A stretch of DNA of 35,555 bases from positions 1-35,555 of the forward strand of contig JAKOUY010000004.1 in assembly GCA_029782355.1 (NCBI GenBank). Direction: 5' to 3'. Numbering within the stretch: the first letter of the stretch is position 1; each line of letters starts with the position of its first letter. Position numbers and translations under genes: made by a program. The stretch comes from Actinomycetes bacterium. Its GTDB lineage: Bacteria > Actinomycetota > Acidimicrobiia > Acidimicrobiales > Ilumatobacteraceae. Shown here one piece after another: positions 1 to 6,640 of the stretch. The notes below the pieces were generated by a model, which was given only the letters and a program-made list of their open reading frames with translations, did not search any database and was not told the DNA's origin.

Positions 1-356
1 GGCTGGAGGTGCTGGCGCTGCAGCAGCGCACCGGCCACCATCCGGACGACGGCGTACTGACCGACCATCGCCGACCGCTCAGCCGCCGGAACCACCTGCA
101 GGCTGGGGTCGACGGACAGCTCGACGGTGCGCAGATCGCCGGCGGACAGCTGGGATCCTGCGGGCACGTCGTGCACCAGCTGCAACACGGGCACCCGCTT
201 GTCGGCGGTGGAGAAGATCAGCAGGATCGCCCCGACGGCGAACAGCGACAGGAGGGTGCCGCCCACGATGCGCACTCGGCTCCGACTGGCCGGGCGGAAC
301 CCGGTTGGGCGCGCCGTGGTCGAGCGCTCGGCCAGCTCACGTGTCGCTGTTGCCAT
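1..356 (-). CDS. SAF-domain membrane protein (5' part only)
   Basis: The visible 118 residues are the N-terminus; the gene runs off the left edge of the window. A basic N-terminal stretch rich in Arg and Thr is followed by one hydrophobic segment (about residues 35-50). After it comes a SAF-like beta-clip region with the typical pattern of V-P-A-G-S at the start of a strand and L-S-A-G-D-L soon after. SAF domains of this layout occur in CpaB/RcpC-like pilus assembly proteins and related anchored proteins of actinobacteria. The start is ATG at 356, just after a G-rich run. Function beyond an anchored SAF protein cannot be told from the fragment. Confidence 0.72.
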   Translation of the reverse strand, partial: MATATRELAERSTTARPTGFRPASRSRVRIVGGTLLSLFAVGAILLIFSTADKRVPVLQLVHDVPAGSQLSAGDLRTVELSVDPSLQVVPAAERSAMVGQYAVVRMVAGALLQRQHLQ

Positions 357-394
357 CACCCACCCCCGCCCCTTCCCGGCCAGGTCGCGAGGTG

Positions 395-424
395 ACAGTA
401 GTCACGCGCAAACGGCTACGTAAA
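395..424 (-). promoter_or_regulatory. possible promoter for the SAF-domain gene
   Basis: On the minus strand a TTTACG hexamer (424-419) and a TACTGT hexamer (400-395) are separated by 18 nt and lie about 40 nt upstream of the ATG at 356. The -10 element overlaps a small dyad, GTGAC-agta-GTCAC (392-405), which could be an operator. The match is modest and rests on spacing alone. Confidence 0.3.
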
Positions 425-506
425 GTGGCTTGGCACTCACGGAGGGCGAGGTCAGCTCCCACGCTCCAGAGAGGACGGCGTCGCCGGCTCGCCGGCAGCG
501 TGCCGG

Positions 507-1217
507 TCAGGCCAGCTCGTCGAAGCCGGGCTCGCCGGGCAGGCGAACCTCCCAGGTTCCCGGGATCAAGCGTGGCTCGACCCGTTCCGGTCGAAGCATC
601 GCCCGCCCAGCAGCGAACACGGCCTCCACCGTGGGGTGCCGATCGAGGAACCGGAGCTGGGCGACGGTCGGCGGCAACATCGCCAGGTCGCGCTGCGCCC
701 AACGTGCCAGCGCCGCCGCCGGAGCGAGCCACTCGCTGTCGACGGTCTCCTGGCGATCGTGGCCGGAGGTCTGGCCGTCGGGCATGGCCGCGACGAAGAA
801 GCGGGTGTCGAAGCGCCGAGGCATCTCACCTTTGGGCGTCAGCCAGTTGGCGACCCACACCAAGTCGTCCAGCGCCGGGGCCAACCGGTGGCGGGCGAGG
901 AGCTCGGCAAAGGAGACCGCGCCACCGTGGACCGCCTCGCGCTCGGCGAAGACCGGATGGCGCCGGTCGGGCGTCGCGCCGGCCGGGTCACGGGCCAGCA
1001 GCACCCCGGCTTCCTCGAAGCACTCGCGGATCGCGGCAACGACGAACCCGTCGTCACCGGGTCCGTCGGCGTCGTCGACCCGTCCACCCGGGAACACGTA
1101 CATCCCCCCGCCGAACACCGCCTGGTTGGTCCGCCGGACCATGAGGACCTCGTACCCGTCGGTGGACGGGCGCAGCAGCATCACCGTCGCCGCAGGCCGG
1201 ATCGGCGGATCGTTCAT
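507..1217 (-). CDS. NUDIX hydrolase, NUDT7/NUDT19-like
   Basis: A 236-residue NUDIX hydrolase. The core F-P-G-G (residues 42-45) is followed after a short insertion by R-E-C-F-E-E-A-G (64-71), the metal-binding half of the Nudix box. The spacing between the two halves is not the classic G-x5-E-x7-RE. It resembles the NUDT7/NUDT19 (RP2p) branch, where several members act on CoA or other nucleoside diphosphate derivatives; the substrate here is unknown. The ATG at 1217 is preceded by a TACCGT hexamer 8 nt upstream, so translation may be leaderless. It is divergent from oligoribonuclease with only 36 nt between start codons, so an earlier start would run into that gene. Confidence 0.88.
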   Translation of the reverse strand: MNDPPIRPAATVMLLRPSTDGYEVLMVRRTNQAVFGGGMYVFPGGRVDDADGPGDDGFVVAAIRECFEEAGVLLARDPAGATPDRRHPVFAEREAVHGGAVSFAELLARHRLAPALDDLVWVANWLTPKGEMPRRFDTRFFVAAMPDGQTSGHDRQETVDSEWLAPAAALARWAQRDLAMLPPTVAQLRFLDRHPTVEAVFAAGRAMLRPERVEPRLIPGTWEVRLPGEPGFDELA

Positions 1218-1225
1218 CGTGGCCG

Positions 1226-1246
1226 ACGGTACCCGTTGTCTAGTGT
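1226..1246. promoter_or_regulatory. divergent NUDIX / orn leaderless-type promoters
   Basis: Two -10-like hexamers lie between the divergent start codons. TACCGT on the minus strand (1231-1226) is 8 nt from the NUDIX ATG, and TAGTGT on the plus strand (1241-1246) is 7 nt from the orn GTG. Both fit the TANNNT, 6-8 nt, start-codon layout typical of leaderless actinobacterial genes. No Shine-Dalgarno sequence is visible for either gene. Confidence 0.6.
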
Positions 1247-1253
1247 CGTCGCC

Positions 1254-1817
1254 GTGCTCGCCTGGATGGATCTGGAGATGACCGGACTCGATCCGGCGCG
1301 CCACGTGATCGTCGAGATCGCCACCCTGATCACCGACGACGACCTCAACCTGATCGCCGAGGGTCCCGACCTGGTGGTCCACCAGCCGCCCGAGACCCTG
1401 GCCGGGATGGACGAGATCGTCGTCGAGATGCACCGGCGCAGCGGGCTCCTGAGCCAGATCGCCGCCTCGACCGTCACGCTGGCCGAGGCCGGGCACGCCA
1501 CCATGGCGTTCCTCCGGGCGCACATCGGCGCGCCGCGCACGGTGCCGCTGTGCGGCAACTCGATCGGCATGGACCGCCGGTTCCTCGCCGTCCATCTCCC
1601 CGAGATCGAAGAGTTTCTGCACTACCGGAGCATCGACGTCAGCAGCATCAAGGAGCTGGCCAAGCGCTGGTATCCGACCGAGTTGGCCGCCCGCCCGCAC
1701 AAGGCCGGAGCCCACCGGGCGCTCGACGACATTCGCGAGAGCGTCGCCGAGCTGGCCTTCTACCGCCAGGCGTGCTTCCGCCCCCCGGCAACCGCGTCGC
1801 CGATCCCCCCGGTGTAG
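1254..1817 (+). CDS. orn: Oligoribonuclease
   Basis: A 187-residue DEDDh 3'-to-5' exoribonuclease that degrades very short RNAs and the pGpG linear dinucleotide, completing RNA turnover in the cytoplasm. The catalytic set is visible: Asp6 and Glu8 in M-D-L-E-M-T-G-L-D, Asp107 in G-N-S-I-G-M-D-R-R-F, and His154 with Asp159 in A-H-R-A-L-D-D-I. Length and motifs match the family along the whole chain. The GTG at 1254 starts directly before the first motif, as usual for the family, and has TAGTGT 7 nt upstream. Confidence 0.95.
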   Translation: MLAWMDLEMTGLDPARHVIVEIATLITDDDLNLIAEGPDLVVHQPPETLAGMDEIVVEMHRRSGLLSQIAASTVTLAEAGHATMAFLRAHIGAPRTVPLCGNSIGMDRRFLAVHLPEIEEFLHYRSIDVSSIKELAKRWYPTELAARPHKAGAHRALDDIRESVAELAFYRQACFRPPATASPIPPV

Positions 1818-1851
1818 CCCGCCGGCTGGCTCGGTCATCGCCACCTCCAGC

Positions 1852-1900
1852 CCCATGGGCGCGGAACACGCCCACCCCCGCATGGTTCCGCGCCCATGGG
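1852..1900. terminator. 16-bp perfect inverted repeat between convergent genes
   Basis: The arms at 1852-1867 and 1885-1900 are perfect reverse complements (16 bp) around a 17-nt loop. Each arm contains an NcoI-like CCATGG core and a GCGCGG block. The repeat lies between the convergent orn and mrp genes, so the natural reading is a bidirectional terminator-type hairpin, though no T-tract follows on either strand. A repeat element or protein-binding dyad is the alternative. Confidence 0.55.
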
Positions 1901-2003
1901 CGCGAGGGCGGGCGACGGTTCCGAGCTGGTGGGTGGGTGCGACACGGCGAGTCGGGGTCGCCGGCCGACCCGGGTTCGGGCGGGAGCCGCCGGCGGCGTG
2001 GGG

Positions 2004-3182
2004 TCAGGGCGCGGCGTCGAGGGCCGCGGCCACCTGGGCGAGCAGCCGGGCCGAGCAGCCGGCCATGTTCACCGGCGGGACGACCTCGTCGATCAGCCGC
2101 CGAGCGATGCTGCGGAACTCGGCGGCCGCCGGACTGGCCGGGTCGGCCAGGACCACGGGACGCCCGGCGTCCCCGCCACGAGCCACGGCCGGCTCGAGCG
2201 GAACCCTGCCGAGCAGTGGGGCGCCGATCTCGTCGGCCAGCGCCTGACCGCCACCCTCGCCGAAGAGCGCGTACGAGGTGCCGTGCTCACACGAGAACGA
2301 GCTCATGTTCTCGATCACGCCGACGACACGGAGGAAGCTGCGCCGGGCCATGTCGGCGGCGCGGGCCGCCACCTTCTGGGCCGCCAGTGCCGGGGTGGTG
2401 ACCACGATCAGATCCGTGCGTGGCAGCAGCCGGGCCAGGCCCATCTGCACGTCGCCGGTTCCCGGAGGCATGTCGACCAGCAGGTAGTCCAGCTCACCCC
2501 ATTGCACGTCGCGGAGGAACTGTTCGACGGCCTTGGCCAGCATCAGTCCACGCCACATCAGCGCGGTGTCCTCCTCGACGAGGAACCCGGTGCTGACCAC
2601 CCGGACTCGGCCCCGCCCGACCGGGATCTCGTGGGGTTGGATCAGCGGCTTGTCCCGGCCCTCGACCGCGGTGGCCTCCAACCGATCGGACAGACCGAGA
2701 AGTCGTGGGACGGAGAACCCCCAGATGTCGGCATCGAGGACGCCGACGGTGAAGCCCTCGGCCGCCAGGGCCACGGCGAGGTTGACGGTGACCGAGCTCT
2801 TGCCGACGCCGCCCTTGCCACTGGCCACGGCCAGCACCCGGCAGCCGGCCGGCACCTCCGTCTCGGGCGCCCGGTCGCGCGCTGCCCAGCGGGCCGTGGT
2901 CATGACCGCCGACCGTTCCTCCGCCGTCATCTCGCCCCACTCCAGGTCGACGCTGGTGACCCCGGGGTGCACGGCCACGCGACTCTGCACCTCTCGGCTG
3001 ATCTGGCCGCGCAGCGGGCAGCCCCCGATGGTCAGCTTGATCTCGACGGTGACCCGTCCGAGGTCGCTGACCTCGATGCGCGGCACCATCCCGAGGGTGA
3101 CGATGTCGACGCCCAGCTCGGGATCGACCACGCTCGAGACCAGCTGGCGAACCTCCTCGACCGTGGGCGGACCGGGAATCAC
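2004..3182 (-). CDS. mrp: Mrp/ApbC-type P-loop ATPase (Fe-S cluster carrier)
   Basis: About 392 residues. The N-terminal MIP18/DUF59 domain (about 1-90) contains V-V-D-P-E-L-G and G-C-P-L. The ParA/MinD-like ATPase domain has the deviant Walker A G-K-G-G-V-G-K-S-S (about 122-130), then D-A-D-I-W-G and D-M-P-P-G-T-G-D. Mrp/Nbp35 proteins bind and transfer Fe-S clusters. The usual C-x-x-C of the family is incomplete here (C-E-H-G), which I believe is common in actinobacterial members. An ATG at 3191 is also in frame, but TAGAAT (3195-3190) lies exactly 7 nt before the GTG at 3182 and overlaps that ATG, so a leaderless GTG start is more likely. It is divergent from the HesB-like gene, so both could serve Fe-S assembly. 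Confidence 0.9.
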   Translation of the reverse strand: MIPGPPTVEEVRQLVSSVVDPELGVDIVTLGMVPRIEVSDLGRVTVEIKLTIGGCPLRGQISREVQSRVAVHPGVTSVDLEWGEMTAEERSAVMTTARWAARDRAPETEVPAGCRVLAVASGKGGVGKSSVTVNLAVALAAEGFTVGVLDADIWGFSVPRLLGLSDRLEATAVEGRDKPLIQPHEIPVGRGRVRVVSTGFLVEEDTALMWRGLMLAKAVEQFLRDVQWGELDYLLVDMPPGTGDVQMGLARLLPRTDLIVVTTPALAAQKVAARAADMARRSFLRVVGVIENMSSFSCEHGTSYALFGEGGGQALADEIGAPLLGRVPLEPAVARGGDAGRPVVLADPASPAAAEFRSIARRLIDEVVPPVNMAGCSARLLAQVAAALDAAP

Positions 3183-3258
3183 CCTCCCCATTCTACGGTT
3201 GGACGTCGGTACACTCCCGTGGCACGCCCTGCCGCCGAGATCCGACGAGGAGATTGCC

Positions 3259-3591
3259 GTGATCACCCTGACCGACAGCGCCGCCACCAAGGTCCGCCAG
3301 CTGCTCAACGACGAAGGTGCCACCGACATGGCCCTGCGCGTCGCCGTCACCCCGGGTGGCTGCAGCGGCTACTCCTACGAGATGTACTTCGACAGCGACG
3401 TCGCCGTCGAGGACCGGCAGGCACGGTTCGGCGAGGACGGCCAGCAGGTCACGGTCGTGGTCGATCCGGCGTCGGCCCAGCTGCTCGAGGGAGCCACCCT
3501 CGACTACAAGGACGGCCTCAACCAGGCTGGGTTCTCGATCAACAACCCCAACGCGACGCGCACCTGCGGGTGCGGCTCCAGCTTCAGCTGA
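3259..3591 (+). CDS. erpA: HesB/IscA/ErpA-type iron-sulfur cluster assembly protein
   Basis: A 110-residue A-type Fe-S carrier with the three invariant cysteines: one in G-G-C-S-G-Y (about residue 35) and two in C-G-C-G-S-S-F at the C-terminus. Such proteins accept [2Fe-2S]/[4Fe-4S] clusters and pass them to apo-targets in the cytoplasm. The GTG start has a clear Shine-Dalgarno GAGGAG 6 nt upstream, unlike many neighbours. It is divergent from mrp and overlaps the convergent lipoprotein gene by 8 bp at its 3' end. ErpA is the closest label; IscA/SufA cannot be excluded from sequence alone. Confidence 0.9.
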   Translation: MITLTDSAATKVRQLLNDEGATDMALRVAVTPGGCSGYSYEMYFDSDVAVEDRQARFGEDGQQVTVVVDPASAQLLEGATLDYKDGLNQAGFSINNPNATRTCGCGSSFS

Positions 3592-4513
3592 CCGCGGCCA
3601 GGACCTCGCCGAGCTCGGTGGGGTCCCAGACGGCGTCCAGGCGGTGGACGATGGTCCCCGACGCATCGGTCACGAAGACGATCGGCTCGTAGTCGACCTG
3701 CAGCGCTTGCACCGCCGGCGTGACGGTGGATGCCAGGTTGTCGGTGTACACCTCGGTGTGGACGACGGCGAAGCGCGCCGCCGGTCCGCCGTTCTTCGAG
3801 GCGTCGACCAGGAACTGCAAGCCCGGCGCGCAGGCCCCTGTGGAGCAGTGGGCCGGCGTGCCGACCATGTACACCACCGGCTTCCCGGAGGCCAACGCCT
3901 GGGTGAGCGTCTGGGCGTGGAACGGGCACGGGCCGGGGTCGAGCGTGCAGATCGGGTCGACACCGCGATGGTCGTCCACCGTCGGGGTGTCGAAGCCGGG
4001 GAGCGTGCCGCCGAGGTGTGGCACCTGGACCTTCGCCGGATCGAACACGGCGACCGACGCCTCGGCCTTGCCACCGACGTCGACGCGGATCGTGTAGGTG
4101 CCGGCGGACGGGATGGTGACGGTGGGAGCGAAGTACGGAACCGGGATCGACTGCTTGCGGACCGGAGCGCGGAAGGCGTCGATCCGCCGGCCGTGGTCGT
4201 CGACGATCTCACCCACCAACCGATCGGGAACGTTCTTGAGGATCCCGTCGCTCGAGCCGAGCGAGACGGCCAGACGAACCCGTCCGGGGACGAAGATCGG
4301 CTGCGACGGGAACCGGGCCACCAGGTTGATGTTCGAGACGGGCAGCGAGCTGAGGTCGGCGACCGCGGTTCCCGACGTGGAGTCGGACGCCGCCGGGCTC
4401 GGCTTGGCGGTGCTGGAGCCACAGGCCGCCAGGAATCCGGCGGCCCCGGCCGCCAGCAGGGTGCGGCGGGACAACACGGCCGGCGACGCGGCGCAGGGGT
4501 GCGACGAGGCCAT
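3584..4513 (-). CDS. Tat-type lipoprotein with thioredoxin-like C-terminal domain
   Basis: About 309 residues. The N-terminus has a twin-arginine stretch (S-R-R-T-L-L), a hydrophobic Ala-rich segment and a lipobox L-A-A-C, so the mature protein should be membrane-anchored outside the cell. A beta-rich middle region (about 60-165) includes an immunoglobulin-like strand pattern. The last 120 residues look thioredoxin-fold, with a cysteine pair in H-C-S-T-G-A-C-A-P and a later cis-Pro-like Y-E-P-I-V-F-V-T-D. Whether the C-x4-C is redox-active is unclear. The ATG at 4513 has TACCTT exactly 7 nt upstream (leaderless layout). It overlaps the convergent ErpA-like gene by 8 bp. Confidence 0.8.
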   Translation of the reverse strand: MASSHPCAASPAVLSRRTLLAAGAAGFLAACGSSTAKPSPAASDSTSGTAVADLSSLPVSNINLVARFPSQPIFVPGRVRLAVSLGSSDGILKNVPDRLVGEIVDDHGRRIDAFRAPVRKQSIPVPYFAPTVTIPSAGTYTIRVDVGGKAEASVAVFDPAKVQVPHLGGTLPGFDTPTVDDHRGVDPICTLDPGPCPFHAQTLTQALASGKPVVYMVGTPAHCSTGACAPGLQFLVDASKNGGPAARFAVVHTEVYTDNLASTVTPAVQALQVDYEPIVFVTDASGTIVHRLDAVWDPTELGEVLAAVS

Positions 4514-4519
4514 GACCGC

Positions 4520-4526
4520 TAAGGTA
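4520..4526. promoter_or_regulatory. overlapping bidirectional -10 element
   Basis: The heptamer TAAGGTA reads TAAGGT on the plus strand (4520-4525) and TACCTT on the minus strand (4526-4521). The minus hexamer is 7 nt from the lipoprotein ATG (4513). The plus hexamer is 10 nt from the GTG of the xanthine-dehydrogenase-like gene (4536). One site could therefore initiate transcription in both directions. Confidence 0.5.
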
Positions 4527-4535
4527 CCGGCCGCC

Positions 4536-6101
4536 GTGGCCGACCTGTCGTTCACCCTCAACGGACGGGAGATGGCAGTCGCCGACCCACGGGCCTCGTT
4601 GCTCGAGGTCCTGCGTGACGAGGCCGGGATCACCTCGGTGAAGGATGGCTGCAGTCCCCAGGGCCAGTGCGGTTGCTGCACGGTGTGGATCGATGGCCAG
4701 CCACGGGTGGCCTGCGTCACACCGGTCAGCCGTGTCGCCGGCCGGCAGGTGATCACCGTGGAGGGCCTCGACGACGGGCTCGACTGGGGCCAACGCCTGT
4801 CCGCCGCCGGGGCCAGTCAGTGCGGGTTCTGCACGCCGGGCATCATCATGCGCTTGGCGGCGCTCCCCGAGGGGCAGCGCAACGCCAGCAAGGTGCGGTC
4901 CGCCCTCGCCGCTCACCTGTGCCGCTGCACCGGCTGGCAGACCATCATCGACGCGGCTGCCACCACCACGTCGACACCCACCGCCGATCAGGGCCGCGAT
5001 CCCGTCCGCGCCGCTCGGCGGGCGGCGATCGAGGGCCGCGCCACGCAGCAGGCCGACGCGCACACCGCACTCGGCCGATGCCCGTTCGCCGCCGACACCG
5101 CCCCACCCGGGCACGCCGTGGCCGAACTGGGCGCCGATGGTCGCTGGGAGGTTGCCGCCACGACGGCGGCCGCGCGGCGCGCCGCCGGTCGCGTGCCGGG
5201 GCGCAACAGCACCGCCCGGTTGGTCTGGCCGGTGCCGGTGCCGGCCGGGCAGTGGGCGTACACCCTGCAGACGACCTGGGTCGAGCCGGCCTACCTGGAG
5301 CTCGACGCCTCGTGGTGCCTGCCGGGCGGATCACCGGCCCCTCCACTGGCCAACGGCGGGGCCTTCGGCGCCAAGCAGTCGACATGGATCGCCGACGAAG
5401 CTCGGAGGCTGGCGGACGAGAACGGCCGACCCGTGCTGGCCAGGCTGAGCCGCGAGGAAGCCACCCGCCGCGGCCCGAAACGGCCGCCGCTGGCGATCGG
5501 CATCGATGGCCATGGTCGCGGGGCGGTGGCCGTGGCGCGCACGCCGGGCATCGCCGCGTCCATCCGTCGCGTGGCGCCTGACTGGACGGTTGACGAGGTG
5601 GACGTCGACGGGCCACCGACCTCGGCCGACCTGCGCGACGCCGGCTGGGCCGAGGTCGCAGCGGTGATCGCCGCCATCGGCGCGGACCCCGACGGATGGT
5701 GCACGGTGGCCTCGCCGGACGGTGCCCGGGCGGCCGCCCGGCTGACCGCGCCCGGCGGCGAGCAGGGCGATCGTGAGCAACTGGAGATCCGCGTGGCCTG
5801 CGGGCCGGTGCTGGACGACGTCGTCCTGCGCAGCTACTGCATCGGTGCCGCGCACATGGCGCTCGGTTGGGTCCGCCGGGAAGCGATCGCCGTCGATGGC
5901 GAGGGCCGGCCGACCGACCTGACGATCCGCAGCTTCGGCATCCTGCGGGCCACCGAGATGCCCGACGTGAGTGTGACGATCGAGGCCGACCAGCGTTCCG
6001 CCGAACCGGTCAACGGCAGTGACGCCGTGTTCGCCGCGGTCGCCGCGGCGGCATGGCTGGTCGCCGGGCTGGCGCCTCGCTGGCCTACGATGCGCACATG
6101 A
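4536..6101 (+). CDS. Compact fusion of 2Fe-2S and molybdopterin domains, xanthine dehydrogenase family
   Basis: About 521 residues. The N-terminal 150 residues are a complete CoxS/XdhC-type Fe-S domain: a plant-type cluster (C-S-P-Q-G-Q-C-G-C-C...C) and a second cluster (C-G-F-C-T-P-G...C-R-C-T-G-W). It is fused to a shortened molybdopterin-binding region with W-V-E-P-A-Y-L-E, N-G-G-A-F-G-A-K and a C-terminal block ending N-G-S-D-A-V-F-A-A-V. Normal large subunits are about 750 residues with a hammerhead domain; here that domain and much of the first Mo domain are missing. The G-V-G-E glutamate motif is not evident. An in-frame ATG at 4512 lies upstream of the likely -10, so GTG 4536 is preferred. 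A co-encoded 8-oxoguanine deaminase suggests purine chemistry, but the substrate is unknown. Confidence 0.8.
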   Translation: MADLSFTLNGREMAVADPRASLLEVLRDEAGITSVKDGCSPQGQCGCCTVWIDGQPRVACVTPVSRVAGRQVITVEGLDDGLDWGQRLSAAGASQCGFCTPGIIMRLAALPEGQRNASKVRSALAAHLCRCTGWQTIIDAAATTTSTPTADQGRDPVRAARRAAIEGRATQQADAHTALGRCPFAADTAPPGHAVAELGADGRWEVAATTAAARRAAGRVPGRNSTARLVWPVPVPAGQWAYTLQTTWVEPAYLELDASWCLPGGSPAPPLANGGAFGAKQSTWIADEARRLADENGRPVLARLSREEATRRGPKRPPLAIGIDGHGRGAVAVARTPGIAASIRRVAPDWTVDEVDVDGPPTSADLRDAGWAEVAAVIAAIGADPDGWCTVASPDGARAAARLTAPGGEQGDREQLEIRVACGPVLDDVVLRSYCIGAAHMALGWVRREAIAVDGEGRPTDLTIRSFGILRATEMPDVSVTIEADQRSAEPVNGSDAVFAAVAAAAWLVAGLAPRWPTMRT

Positions 6102-6451
6102 GCAAACCGGTCGGTCCCTACACCCCCGCCGTGCGTGCCGGCGACTGGATCATCGTCAGTGGGCAACTCGGACTGGTGGACGGCGCCATCGTGGAGGGCG
6201 GGGTGCCGGCGCAGACGGCCCAGTCGATCCGCAACCTGGTCGCCCACCTGGAATCGATGGGAGCCACGCTTGCCGATGTGGCCAAGACGATGTGCTTCCT
6301 CACCGACATGGCCGACTTCGCTTCGTTCAACGAGGCCTACGTCGCCGGGTTCGGCAGCCACCGTCCGGCACGCAGCACGGTGGCCGTCGCCGGCCTGCCG
6401 ATGGGCGGTCTGGTGGAGATTGAGGCCTGGGCCTACCGGCCACTAGGGTGA
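6098..6451 (+). CDS. ridA: RidA-family protein (enamine/imine deaminase)
   Basis: A 117-residue RidA/YjgF/UK114 protein. Visible family features are V-G-P-Y-T-P-A near the N-terminus, V-S-G-Q-L-G, and the active-site region P-A-R-S-T-V-A-V with the conserved arginine, followed by V-E-I-E-A-W-A. RidA hydrolyses reactive enamines/imines such as 2-aminoacrylate made by PLP enzymes. The start codon overlaps the stop of the preceding gene (ATGA). TACGAT 6 nt upstream suggests it also has its own leaderless promoter inside that gene's 3' end. A PLP decarboxylase lies two genes downstream. Confidence 0.9.
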   Translation: MSKPVGPYTPAVRAGDWIIVSGQLGLVDGAIVEGGVPAQTAQSIRNLVAHLESMGATLADVAKTMCFLTDMADFASFNEAYVAGFGSHRPARSTVAVAGLPMGGLVEIEAWAYRPLG

Positions 6452-6455
6452 CCTC

Positions 6456-6611
6456 GTGCTCGGTGTCGTCGCCATCCTCGTGGTGCTGGTGATCCTCCCC
6501 GTGCTGGTGTGCATGGGATCGGCCGGCATCGCGGCGGCCCTCGGCTGGGCGCTGAACCACGACGCCGACGTGCGTCACCAGGGCAGCGAGTTGCTCGACC
6601 TCAACGTCTGA
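6456..6611 (+). CDS. small single-pass membrane peptide, 51 aa
   Basis: A GTG-started frame encodes 51 residues. A hydrophobic Val/Leu/Ile-rich stretch (about 2-20) with a Cys-Met-Gly turn is followed by a second Ala/Gly-rich segment. The tail is polar and acidic (H-D-A-D-V...E-L-L-D-L-N-V). TAGGGT lies 6 nt upstream of the GTG, overlapping the end of ridA, which supports real expression. The frame fills the gap between ridA and the decarboxylase. No family is recognised. Confidence 0.5.
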   Translation: MLGVVAILVVLVILPVLVCMGSAGIAAALGWALNHDADVRHQGSELLDLNV

Positions 6612-6640
6612 GCCCTCGGCCGACCCGCTATCCGCCAGCC

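Noticed and set aside
1218-1883. Upstream extension of the NUDIX gene through the orn region
   Set aside because: The extension is antisense to the catalytic motifs of oligoribonuclease, and a good start with a -10 box exists at 1217.
4512-4514. ATG as start of the xanthine-dehydrogenase-like gene
   Set aside because: It precedes the likely -10 element and adds eight residues not typical before the 2Fe-2S domain. Kept only as an alternative.
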